Assembly (NCBI GenBank): GCA_004294135.1
Contig: RDZY01000011.1
Location: 1 to 64,000, forward strand
Direction: 5' to 3'
Source of the DNA: Sphingobacteriia bacterium
Lineage (GTDB): Bacteria > Bacteroidota > Bacteroidia > Chitinophagales > Chitinophagaceae
DNA length: 64,000 bases
Shown here: positions 44,330 to 52,496 of the stretch, piece by piece
Layout: each line of letters begins with the position of its first letter
Numbering within the stretch: the first letter of the stretch is position 1
The notes under the pieces: model-generated
The model's input: the letters and a program-made list of their open reading frames with translations, nothing else
What the model was told of the DNA's origin: nothing
The model's database searches: none
Program-made: the position numbers and the translations under genes

Positions 44330-46009
44330 ATGTATGATATTTTGCAATTAAACGACTTGTTATTGCCCGAACTCCTTGATATTGCTGAGCAACAAAAAAT
44401 TGTTGGTGCTAAAAAACTCGATAAACAAGGATTGATTTATAAAATCCTCGATTCACAAGCCATTACCGCTAGTGCTGCAGGTGAAGACCCCAAGAAAAAA
44501 GCTGGCAGACCAAAAAAAGCTATCAATATCAAAACTTCTATTGCTACTGAAGAAGCAGAAGTGATGCAAGAAGCTCCTACTCCTGTTGCAACACCTGCGC
44601 CAGTTCCTGCTCCTCCAACTCCTGCAAATAATGAAGTTAGAGAGAGCCGTCCCATTAAAAAAGCAGTGCCTAAAAAAGTACCAGCTCCTAAAGTGAGGGC
44701 CGAACAAGCTCCTTCTATCGAAAATGCAAACAGTACAGAAGAACCGGATATTACCCAACATATTGCTACAGCCATTATACAGTCGCTAGAAGCCAGCGAA
44801 AGCAACGCAGAAGCCAGTCAAGCCCCTGAAACCGTTTTACCAGATAGGCCTCGACACCAGCCTCAGAAAAAAGAACCCATTTTTAATATTGAATTTGAAG
44901 GGGTTATTCCCGGTGAAGGGGTTTTAGAAATGATGCCTGATGGTTATGGCTTTCTTCGCTCCTCCGATTACAACTACCTTTCTTCTCCTGATGATGTGTA
45001 TGTTTCTCCTTCACAAATAAAATTATTTGGACTGAAAACGGGTGATACCGTAACCGGCACTGTTCGCCCGCCTAAGGAAGGTGAAAAATATTTTGCATTA
45101 CTTAAAGTAGATGCCATCAATGGAAAACGGCCCGACGAAGTGCGCGACCGTGTTCCTTTTGATTATTTAACGCCGCTTTTTCCGAATGAAAAACTAAATC
45201 TCTTTACTTCACCTACTAATTATAGCACCCGAATTATTGACCTTTTTACACCCATTGGTAAGGGACAGCGTGGATTGATTGTTGCACAACCAAAGACGGG
45301 TAAAACCATGTTGTTGAAAGAAGTGGCCAATGCCATTGCTGCCAACCATCCTGAGTGTTACCTAATGGTGGTATTGATAGATGAGCGCCCCGAAGAAGTT
45401 ACGGATATGGAGCGCAGTGTAAATGCCGAAGTAATTGCTTCTACTTTTGATGAGCCCGCTGAGAAGCACGTTAAAGTATCTTCTATTGCCCTACAAAAAG
45501 CAAAACGATTGGTAGAATGTGGTCACGATGTAGTAATCTTATTAGATTCTATTACCCGATTGGCTCGTGCCCACAATACCGTTGCGCCTTCTAGTGGTAA
45601 AGTGTTGAGCGGTGGGGTAGAAGCCAATGCCCTGCTTAAACCCAAACAATTTTTTGGTGCAGCACGTAAAATTGAAAATGGCGGATCACTTACCATACTT
45701 GCTACTGCCTTAATTGATACGGGTAGTAAAATGGATGAAGTAATTTTTGAAGAATTCAAGGGTACTGGTAATATGGAACTTCAACTAGAAAGAAAATTGG
45801 CCAACAAACGTATATTCCCTGCCATTGATTTAGTAGGTTCTTCTACCAGAAGAGATGATCTATTATTAGATAAGGAAGTACTGGGTAGAATGAATATCCT
45901 ACGCCTTTTCTTGAATGATATGAATCCAGAAGAAGCCATGAACGAATTACTCAAACGCATGCGTGGTACCAAAAACAACGAAGAGTTTTTGGCCAGTATG
46001 AATAGATAG
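44330..46009 (+). CDS. rho: transcription termination factor Rho
   Basis: 559 residues. The N-terminal helical domain (residues 1-45, [23 protein letters not shown]) is followed by a ~120-residue Pro/Ala/Glu-rich low-complexity insert ([17 protein letters not shown]...), then the OB-fold RNA-binding domain ([23 protein letters not shown]), Walker [13 protein letters not shown], Walker [17 protein letters not shown] and the Q/R loops ([14 protein letters not shown]). Homohexameric RNA helicase; long inserts between the N-domain and OB-fold are typical of Bacteroidetes. No promoter box was recognised. Confidence 0.96.
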   Translation: MYDILQLNDLLLPELLDIAEQQKIVGAKKLDKQGLIYKILDSQAITASAAGEDPKKKAGRPKKAINIKTSIATEEAEVMQEAPTPVATPAPVPAPPTPANNEVRESRPIKKAVPKKVPAPKVRAEQAPSIENANSTEEPDITQHIATAIIQSLEASESNAEASQAPETVLPDRPRHQPQKKEPIFNIEFEGVIPGEGVLEMMPDGYGFLRSSDYNYLSSPDDVYVSPSQIKLFGLKTGDTVTGTVRPPKEGEKYFALLKVDAINGKRPDEVRDRVPFDYLTPLFPNEKLNLFTSPTNYSTRIIDLFTPIGKGQRGLIVAQPKTGKTMLLKEVANAIAANHPECYLMVVLIDERPEEVTDMERSVNAEVIASTFDEPAEKHVKVSSIALQKAKRLVECGHDVVILLDSITRLARAHNTVAPSSGKVLSGGVEANALLKPKQFFGAARKIENGGSLTILATALIDTGSKMDEVIFEEFKGTGNMELQLERKLANKRIFPAIDLVGSSTRRDDLLLDKEVLGRMNILRLFLNDMNPEEAMNELLKRMRGTKNNEEFLASMNR

Positions 46010-46145
46010 ATTCTTATCGACCCGTATATTTATTCGCGCGAAAATATGTGATCAACTACATTTATTCATACCTATAAGTGTAGATTTGAGAAATATAGTA
46101 TTTGATATTTATGCTAAGAGCATTAATAACTCAGTAACCTAATAA

Positions 46146-46694
46146 CTAAACATTTTCCCCATAGTTTTTAAAGCCAATTTTGTTACGGGGTTTTGTTGGT
46201 GTTGTTTGTTTTGATATAAGCTCTTTTAGCACCATGAATATATTTTCAATGTCCTTGCTATTACCAGTTACTTCTTTTTCTAGTTTGGCCAATTGCATCA
46301 GTATTTCTTTATTGGTTAGTGCGTATTCGCGCATTTTTGTAAATACCCGAATAATATTAATGTTCACTTCTATGGCCGTTTCACTATTTAATATACTGGA
46401 TAACATAGCTACCCCTTGTTCGGTAAATGCTCTTGGCAATTTTCTTCTCCCTCCCCAACTTGAAGTCGCAAAATGCGACTTCAAGTTTTCAAATTCATTG
46501 ACGGAGAGTTCAAACATAAAGTCTCGAGGAAAACGTTTTAAATTTCGCTTAACTTGTTCATTTAAACGTTTTGTTTCAACTCCATACATCTCAGCTAAAT
46601 GTTCATCAATCATTACTTTCTGACTACGAATTATGTGAATTTTATTCAAGATTTTTTGCTCGGAAACCAATGCTTGTAATTCCTTTTTTGCCAT
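46146..46694 (-). CDS. ORF6N-domain DNA-binding protein
   Basis: 182 residues. The ORF6N domain fills residues ~15-105: IHIIRSQKVMIDEHLAEMYG, LNEQVKRNLKRFPRDFMFEL, and AFTEQGVAMLSSILNSETAI; a helical coiled tail follows. ORF6N proteins are phage-like antirepressor or toxin-associated DNA-binding proteins, often carried as single genes. It sits alone between rho and nadD. Probably horizontally acquired; role unknown. Confidence 0.85.
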   Translation of the reverse strand: MAKKELQALVSEQKILNKIHIIRSQKVMIDEHLAEMYGVETKRLNEQVKRNLKRFPRDFMFELSVNEFENLKSHFATSSWGGRRKLPRAFTEQGVAMLSSILNSETAIEVNINIIRVFTKMREYALTNKEILMQLAKLEKEVTGNSKDIENIFMVLKELISKQTTPTKPRNKIGFKNYGENV

Positions 46695-46813
46695 GATAGT
46701 AATTTTAGTTGTGTATAGAAATTTAAACCTACAACTTTCAATATTATCGGCATAGCGTATTTATACGCTTTTTTGGGGGGTGGGAAACAGTAACTTGTGG
46801 TAAACTCAATAAA

Positions 46814-47386
46814 TCACAACCTATAATAATTATTCGCTTCTATATACTCTCGCACTTTCTCTGGAACTAAATAACGGATGGTTTTTCCTGCCTGTATATT
46901 ATTGCGGATATATGTAGCTGAAATACTCAGCAAGGGGGCTTCTAAAATAGTAAGCTGGGCACCAAAGCTTTCTGTAATGGGAAAACTTGGGCGGTTATAC
47001 ACCATAAAAGGATAGGACTTAACCAGCAATTCCATATTCTTCCATTTGGGCAAATTCTGAAATCCATCACTTCCCATGATAATGGTAAATTCATACTGTG
47101 GATATTTCTCTTGTAAGTACACCAAAGTATCAATGGTATAAGAGGGCTTGGGTAGTTTAAATTCAATATCTGATGCCTTCAATCGGCTATCATCTTCTAC
47201 CGCCAAATGCACCAAATGCAACCGGTGGTATTCATTTAATAATGACTGTGTTTGCTTAAAAGGATTTTGTGGAGATACCACCAACCATACTTGCTGTATA
47301 GGGGTTTCATTTACAACGTGACTGGCTATAATTAAATGACCGGTATGAACAGGATTAAAAGATCCGAAATACAAACCTATTTTCAT
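46814..47386 (-). CDS. nadD: nicotinate-nucleotide adenylyltransferase
   Basis: 190 residues. Adenylates nicotinate mononucleotide in NAD synthesis. Nucleotidyltransferase motif GLYFGSFNPVHTGHLIIA (HxGH), PQNPFKQ, IMGSDGFQNLPKWKN and the C-terminal ISATYIRNNI (ISSTxxR type). Starts right at the first beta strand, as in relatives. Part of a minus-strand pair with the FeoA gene upstream (23-base gap). Confidence 0.94.
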   Translation of the reverse strand: MKIGLYFGSFNPVHTGHLIIASHVVNETPIQQVWLVVSPQNPFKQTQSLLNEYHRLHLVHLAVEDDSRLKASDIEFKLPKPSYTIDTLVYLQEKYPQYEFTIIMGSDGFQNLPKWKNMELLVKSYPFMVYNRPSFPITESFGAQLTILEAPLLSISATYIRNNIQAGKTIRYLVPEKVREYIEANNYYRL

Positions 47387-47409
47387 ATAAGTTGTTGATT
47401 ATCAATATT

Positions 47410-47649
47410 TTATGAATTGTCTTCTGCTACAAAAATACTATCGGCTTCGCTCAGCCTTAAGCTGAGCATATAACCCGATACAGATATTGATATGGGATCG
47501 CCCAAGGGTGCTACTTGCTCCACTTTTACTTTCTCACCAGGAACGCATCCCATTTCCATAAGCTTGATAAAAATATCATCTTTCTCAAATGAATCAATAA
47601 TACCTTTTTGTCCCGCCAATAATTCCGACAATCTTTTCATTAAACTCAA
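47410..47649 (-). CDS. FeoA-domain protein
   Basis: 79 residues, the SH3-like FeoA fold: KRLSELLAGQKGIIDSF, LMEMGCVPGEKVKVEQVAPLG and SGYMLSLRLSEADSIFV. FeoA modulates the ferrous-iron transporter FeoB or acts as a metal-regulator domain; no feoB lies here. It precedes nadD on the same strand. Family assignment is secure; an iron role in this context is uncertain. Confidence 0.88.
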   Translation of the reverse strand: MSLMKRLSELLAGQKGIIDSFEKDDIFIKLMEMGCVPGEKVKVEQVAPLGDPISISVSGYMLSLRLSEADSIFVAEDNS

Positions 47650-47719
47650 TTATACTGTAAAGGTATACTAGCCCGTATTGCTTTTGTTACGAATTTTGGA
47701 GTAATCAACTACTATCGCA

Positions 47720-48145
47720 ATGATTCGATTTTGTACAGGCGACCGCCCCTTTTCCTTTCCCGAAAAAACCCGTCTCAAAACCTTTATTAAAACCCTTTTT
47801 AAAAAAGAAAAGAAAGAACTTGCTTCCATCTCCTATATTTTTTGTTCGGATGAAATGCTACTTCAGGTTAACCGCGACTTTTTACAGCACGACTACTATA
47901 CCGATATCATCAGTTTTGGCCTTTCTGAAAAGAATCAACCAATTGAAGCTGAAATCTATATAAGTATTGATCGGGTGAAAGAAAACGCTCTGGGATTGAA
48001 TATCCCCTATCAAAAGGAAATGCGTCGCGTGATTTTTCATGGCGCCCTACATCTTTGTGGGTATAAGGATAAAAGAAAGAGTGAAATTTCAACTATGAGG
48101 GCAAAAGAGGATCAGTATTTGCGATTGTACAATCAAGCTGTTTGA
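47720..48145 (+). CDS. ybeY: endoribonuclease YbeY, rRNA maturation
   Basis: 141 residues. The zinc motif reads HGALHLCGYKDKRKSEI, in which the third His of the classic HGxLHLxGxDH is replaced by Lys, as is usual in Bacteroidetes. Upstream LQVNRDFLQHDYYTDIISFGL is the conserved YTDVLSF segment. Acts in 16S rRNA 3'-end maturation and ribosome quality control. Divergent from feoA/nadD. Start MIRFCTGDRPFSFPEK is normal. Confidence 0.93.
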   Translation: MIRFCTGDRPFSFPEKTRLKTFIKTLFKKEKKELASISYIFCSDEMLLQVNRDFLQHDYYTDIISFGLSEKNQPIEAEIYISIDRVKENALGLNIPYQKEMRRVIFHGALHLCGYKDKRKSEISTMRAKEDQYLRLYNQAV

Positions 48146-48189
48146 ATGAATTATAACCATTCTAAAAGCAAATTCTAAATTTATACTTT

Positions 48190-48876
48190 ATGCCACTATT
48201 TCGACTTGCTCTCTTCTGCTTCATTTTATTAAATTCAATGAATATAATGGGTCAAACGCATGGCTCGGTTACCTTAATAAGCAAACCCTTTAAACCAAAT
48301 ATTGCAGAGAGCATTGAATTACTCACCCAATTAGAGCAAAATACCATCTACCTATATTCAGATATTAGTACCCAATCCTTTATATACTGGACCAATTTCT
48401 CGCGGCTTTACCCCCAAAAATTTAGAGACAGTATCCTTATCCCTTTTATAAACGAGCAGCCTGCCGTAAATGGTAGTTATAGCAATAGTCTTTTAGACGA
48501 ATTGGCTTCGCTAGATCCACTTCCTTTTTTAATGCCCGAACAATTATTGACCAATGCTGCTTCTAAGCACGCGGTTAATATTATTAAGAATGGTGGAAGA
48601 ATTAGTCATCAATCTGCCAATGGAACCAGTTTTTCAGATCGAATAAAGCTTGAAGGAATTAAGTTCTGTGCAGCCGAAAATATTTTTAATGGAGCTAATA
48701 ATGATGCGCTGGTAGCCCTACTTCTTTTATACTTAGATATTGGCCTACCAAATCTGGGTCATAGAAAAAACCTGCTCAATGCAAACTATACCCAAATGGG
48801 ACTCGGTCTAGGCATTCTACCCAATAAATACTACCTCATTGTGCAAGATTTTGGCTGCACACCAAGTGTGAAGTAA
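48190..48876 (+). CDS. secreted CAP-domain (SCP/PR1) protein
   Basis: 228 residues. Signal peptide MPLFRLALFCFILLNSMNIM, a 60-residue helical prelude, then the CAP domain: LLTNAASKHAVNIIKNGGRI, HQSANGTSFSDRIKLEGI, CAAENIFNG, DIGLPNLGHRKNLLNANYTQMGLGLG. Conserved His and Glu (AENI, GHR) mark the CAP cavity. Function of bacterial CAP proteins is mostly unknown. Downstream is the 844-base repeat-bounded gap. Confidence 0.86.
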   Translation: MPLFRLALFCFILLNSMNIMGQTHGSVTLISKPFKPNIAESIELLTQLEQNTIYLYSDISTQSFIYWTNFSRLYPQKFRDSILIPFINEQPAVNGSYSNSLLDELASLDPLPFLMPEQLLTNAASKHAVNIIKNGGRISHQSANGTSFSDRIKLEGIKFCAAENIFNGANNDALVALLLLYLDIGLPNLGHRKNLLNANYTQMGLGLGILPNKYYLIVQDFGCTPSVK

Positions 48877-48877
48877 G

Positions 48878-48910
48878 GTTCCACGAATCACAGTTCCCTA
48901 GAGAAACATT
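48878..48910 (+). repeat. 33-base direct repeat, copy A
   Basis: Begins 2 bases after the CAP-gene stop. Identical to copy B (49673-49705) for the first 14 bases (GTTCCACGAATCAC) and at 27 of 33 positions overall. Both share the same start GTTCC and end near-palindromically (GAAAC or GGAAC, then ATT). Copies lie 795 bases apart and bound a gene-free stretch. Confidence 0.7.
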
Positions 48911-49672
48911 CTACTTTGGTTTTACAATTCACTGAAACCTTATGATTCAAAAGAGATTATTTCAACTGGTTATTTACAAGCCGATTGAATTAATAATATC
49001 ATATCAATGATCGAAATTCGGGGGCTGAAAATGCAATGACTATTATTATGGCCTAAGAGTTCAATTTTTTACTCATTTTATATAAACCCTTTAACAGGTA
49101 TATACAGCTAAGAAAATGAGCCAATCAATGAATCTAATTACTATTATAAACAGATTCGTTTCACAAATATACGCCATCCAATAGCTATTGTGCTATGATT
49201 ATGGGAATAAAATAGAACACGCCTGATAAATAACAAATGAAAGTAATTTTCAAGGCCACCACTAATATAAAATATAGTTAACCAAGGGTATAGCTTAGGA
49301 TAAGCCATACCTTATAGACATGAGTTATATAAGGGTTATTGATAGCTTATATATTGCTTATCTATGGGTTAATACCTGAATAAGTAGAATTTGGGTTGCG
49401 CTAAACAACCATATAGGTTGAGAAAATGATCCCATCCAAATTATACGGAACCCATTAATAGGCTTATTCTACTTTATGCAGATTGGTCGAGTACTAATAT
49501 CAGTCTACTGGTATTGAAAAGCATTTGATATTGAAGTAGATGCTTGAGCACACTAATATTAGTCTAAAACTATTTACAGGCATTTAATATTGAAATAGTT
49601 GGTAGTGTGCACCTATATTAGTTTTCGGACATTAACATTTACACGACTCTAAGTTTGGGCTATGATGAAGAT
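48911..49672. other. 762-base non-coding block between direct repeats
   Basis: No convincing coding frame on either strand. Contains an imperfect hairpin GGTATAGCTTA-GGA-TAAGCCATACC (49287-49311), a tandem repeat near 49493-49640 and many copies of short words such as TTATAT and GGTTAAT. It does not look like a decayed gene that I recognise. Bounded by the 33-base repeat copies A and B. Confidence 0.6.
49493..49640 (+). repeat. degenerate ~59-61-base tandem repeat
   Basis: Two full units and a third partial start: ACTAATATCAGTCTA... (49493) and ACTAATATTAGTCTA... (49552), each followed by a GCATTTGATATTGAAGTAG / GCATTTAATATTGAAATAG block and a GAGCAC/GTGCAC end; a third copy begins CTATATTAGTTTT near 49613. 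The head includes the palindrome CTAATATTAG. Substitutions between units show they are not recent. Confidence 0.65.
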
Positions 49673-49705
49673 GTTCCACGAATCACTGTTTCTTAACGGA
49701 ACATT
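49673..49705 (+). repeat. 33-base direct repeat, copy B
   Basis: Second copy of the repeat at 48878-48910, with GTTCC at its start and GGAAC near its end. It ends 15 bases before the ATG of the HNH-like gene at 49721, so it may lie in that gene's promoter or leader. Confidence 0.7.
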
Positions 49706-49720
49706 TAATAGTTTTACGGC

Positions 49721-50377
49721 ATGTCAATCAAAAAAGAAAATAAGGACGAGGGGGATTCAGCAGCGAGACTGACCACAGCTAGTAAATTCAATCAGAATGG
49801 AGATCGTTTTAGGGAGAACCGTAAATGGCAATTGGCCTATCGCAGGTTTGTAATAGAGGGTGTGCCCAGTGAAAAGTATGCGCCCTATTTTGGGTTGAAC
49901 AGAACTTCACTCAGAGAATGGTTCGAATTGCAATTGATCAATGGATTGAATTGGGGAAATTTTGGAGGGGAATGGCAGTTTGAACATATTTTGCCCTTAT
50001 CGTATTTTGACTTTACCAATGAATCCGACCTCTCTCTTTGTTGGAATTTTATTAATATAAGGGTTGAAAGCAAAATAACAACCAGCAATACCCAACCCGA
50101 ACAAGCAGTGGACTTACTCAGTGCTAAACTTTATTTTCAAACTCTTTATAAAAAGACGGACTATTCAATCGCTCAAAAAATGATTCAGAAAATTGAATCA
50201 ATTGAAGCCAATATGGCCAATATAAAACAAGAGCAGCTTTTATTCATTCAACAAAAAAAGGATTGGCTCGAAAATATTATCCTTTTAACCAAAGAAGAAT
50301 GCGCTCATTTTAATACTGGTGTTTCGGTGGAGGAATTAATGATGGAACGAGCAATCTTAAAAAAGTTTGGAAACTGA
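49721..50377 (+). CDS. HNH-endonuclease-like protein
   Basis: 218 residues. A helix-rich N-terminus, then a compact HNH-like core at ~80-115: NGLNWGNFGGEWQFEHILPL, DFTNESDLSLCWNFINIRV. This resembles the NW-x-N-(Y/F)-x-x-W-x-x-(D)H-x-x-P group of phage-type HNH nucleases, with Glu-His in place of Asp-His and a late Asn. The C-terminal part (150-218) is a coiled-coil-like helix. No zinc Cys pairs. Located directly after the repeat-bounded block. Function unknown; nuclease activity is inference. Confidence 0.6.
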   Translation: MSIKKENKDEGDSAARLTTASKFNQNGDRFRENRKWQLAYRRFVIEGVPSEKYAPYFGLNRTSLREWFELQLINGLNWGNFGGEWQFEHILPLSYFDFTNESDLSLCWNFINIRVESKITTSNTQPEQAVDLLSAKLYFQTLYKKTDYSIAQKMIQKIESIEANMANIKQEQLLFIQQKKDWLENIILLTKEECAHFNTGVSVEELMMERAILKKFGN

Positions 50378-50531
50378 TTGGTGAAGTTTAATTATTGGGT
50401 TAATTAAGGTATTGAGTTGAAGGGTTAATTAAGTTATTAGGTTCAGCAAGCTATTTGTCTCAATTAGATAGTGGTTTTTTGGGGAGCGAAACAAGGTGTA
50501 TTTTCTAGCCCAAGTCTAAACTGCTTCTAAG

Positions 50532-50539
50532 TATATTTG
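50532..50539 (+). promoter_or_regulatory. -7 promoter box of mnmG
   Basis: TATATTTG fits TAnnTTTG, ending 4 bases before the ATG at 50544; a nearly leaderless transcript is predicted. Confidence 0.5.
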
Positions 50540-50543
50540 CGAT

Positions 50544-52412
50544 ATGTTTTCAAAATACGATGTAATTGTAGTGGGAGCCGGTCACGCTGGTTGTGAAGCC
50601 GCAGCCGCAGCCGCCAACCTAGGCAGCAAAGTTTTACTCATTACCATGAATATGCAAACCATTGCTCAAATGAGTTGCAACCCAGCCATGGGTGGAATTG
50701 CCAAAGGTCAGATTGTGAGAGAGATTGATGCCATGGGTGGATACAGTGGAATTGTCACCGACCTCAGCACCATTCAATTTAGAATGTTAAACCTGAGTAA
50801 AGGGCCTGCCATGTGGAGCCCACGCGCTCAAAACGATAGAATGCTCTTTGCCACTAAATGGAGAGAAATGTTGGAGAATACGCCCAACGTAGATTTTTAC
50901 CAAGATATGGTGAAATCCATCATCATAAAAAACAACAAAGCCTGTGGAGTAATTACTGGCCTCGGTCACGAAATTGCTTCTGAATCAGTAGTAGTAACCA
51001 GCGGTACTTTCTTAAATGGAATCATTCATATTGGTGAGAAACAATTTGGCGGCGGTCGCGTTGCAGAAAAAGCTGCCACAGGTATTACAGAACAATTGGT
51101 TGAATTTGGATTTGAAAGCGATCGGCTCAAAACCGGAACCCCACCAAGGGTGGATGGAAGAAGTCTCGACTATACCAAAATGGAAGAACAAAAAGGCGAC
51201 GAACATATAGTAGGTTTTTCTTATACGAACACGACTAAAGTAAAACCAGAAGATCAGCGCAGTTGCTTTATTACTTATACCAACCAGACCGTTCACGATT
51301 TATTAAAAACCGGTTTTGACAGAAGCCCCATGTACCAAGGCAGGATTGAAGGTGTAGGTCCGCGGTATTGCCCTAGCATAGAAGATAAAATCAGTCGCTT
51401 TGCCGACCGTGATCGTCACCAACTTTTTGTAGAACCTGAAGGATGGAATACAGTCGAGATTTATGTAAACGGATTCTCTACCTCTTTACCCGAAGATGTA
51501 CAAAATAAAGCACTACGGCAAGTACCAGGTTTTGAAAAATGTAAAATATTTCGTCCTGGCTACGCCATTGAATACGATTATTTTATGCCTACGCAACTTA
51601 ACCACGCACTTGAAACCAAATTGGTGAGCAACTTATTTTTTGCGGGACAAATTAATGGTACAACAGGTTACGAAGAAGCCGCTTGTCAAGGTTTAATCGC
51701 CGGCATCAATGCCCATCAAAAAGCAAAACACTTAGAGCCTTTTATTTTAAAAAGAAGTGATGCATATATTGGTGTGCTGGTAGACGATCTGATTAATAAA
51801 GGAACCGATGAACCCTATAGAATGTTCACCAGTCGCGCTGAATACAGAACCCTATTGCGACAAGACAATGCTGATTTGAGATTAACAGAAAGGAGTCACC
51901 AACTTGGCTTAGCATCGGCAGACAGAATGAGAGCCGTTGATGTTAAACGCACAGAAGTAGCAACAGTAAAAAATATGCTGAAAGAACTGAGTATTGATCC
52001 AGAGGATTTGAATACTTACTTTGAAGAAATACAATCAGCATCAGTAACAGAAAAACAAAAAGCAGCTAAAATTATTCTGCGTCCCAACGTATCCCTGGAA
52101 TCACTTTCGAAACTAGTACCTACTTTAAAAGAAAAACTAGAAGGAATTTCAAAAGAAGCCGTTGAGCAAGCAGAAATACAGATAAAGTATGAACGCTATA
52201 TTGAGAAAGAGCAACAGTTGGTAGATAAAATGAGTGAGTTAGAAAGTATGCGGATACCCGAAACATTCGATTATACGAAACTGAATGCATTGTCGAATGA
52301 AGCAGTGCAAAAACTGAAGAAAATTAAACCCGCAACACTTGGGCAAGCAAGTAGAGTAAGCGGCGTAAATCCGAGTGATATTCAAATATTGATGGTATAT
52401 ATGGGAAGATAA
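50544..52412 (+). CDS. mnmG: tRNA uridine-5-carboxymethylaminomethyl(34) modification enzyme MnmG
   Basis: 622 residues. FAD enzyme that, with MnmE, modifies the wobble uridine of several tRNAs. N-terminal FAD motif VVGAGHAGCEAAAAAANLG, the family signature GGIAKGQIVREIDAMGG, CPSIEDKI, GQINGTTGYEEAACQGLIAG and a C-terminal helical domain ending PATLGQASRVSGVNPSDIQ. Length and order are normal. Confidence 0.97.
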   Translation: MFSKYDVIVVGAGHAGCEAAAAAANLGSKVLLITMNMQTIAQMSCNPAMGGIAKGQIVREIDAMGGYSGIVTDLSTIQFRMLNLSKGPAMWSPRAQNDRMLFATKWREMLENTPNVDFYQDMVKSIIIKNNKACGVITGLGHEIASESVVVTSGTFLNGIIHIGEKQFGGGRVAEKAATGITEQLVEFGFESDRLKTGTPPRVDGRSLDYTKMEEQKGDEHIVGFSYTNTTKVKPEDQRSCFITYTNQTVHDLLKTGFDRSPMYQGRIEGVGPRYCPSIEDKISRFADRDRHQLFVEPEGWNTVEIYVNGFSTSLPEDVQNKALRQVPGFEKCKIFRPGYAIEYDYFMPTQLNHALETKLVSNLFFAGQINGTTGYEEAACQGLIAGINAHQKAKHLEPFILKRSDAYIGVLVDDLINKGTDEPYRMFTSRAEYRTLLRQDNADLRLTERSHQLGLASADRMRAVDVKRTEVATVKNMLKELSIDPEDLNTYFEEIQSASVTEKQKAAKIILRPNVSLESLSKLVPTLKEKLEGISKEAVEQAEIQIKYERYIEKEQQLVDKMSELESMRIPETFDYTKLNALSNEAVQKLKKIKPATLGQASRVSGVNPSDIQILMVYMGR

Positions 52413-52496
52413 AATTCCGTTCATCATATTCCTATAGTCATAAGTAGAAATAATTGAGTTATTAAGTAGCTTTAGAAATCTTCTAAAACTACTAAT

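Noticed and set aside
48911..49672. CRISPR array in the repeat-rich block
   Set aside because: Only two or three degenerate units with no uniform spacers and no cas genes.
48878..49705. Insertion sequence bounded by target duplications
   Set aside because: No transposase frame, no inverted ends; the 33-base repeats are too long and too diverged for a target duplication.
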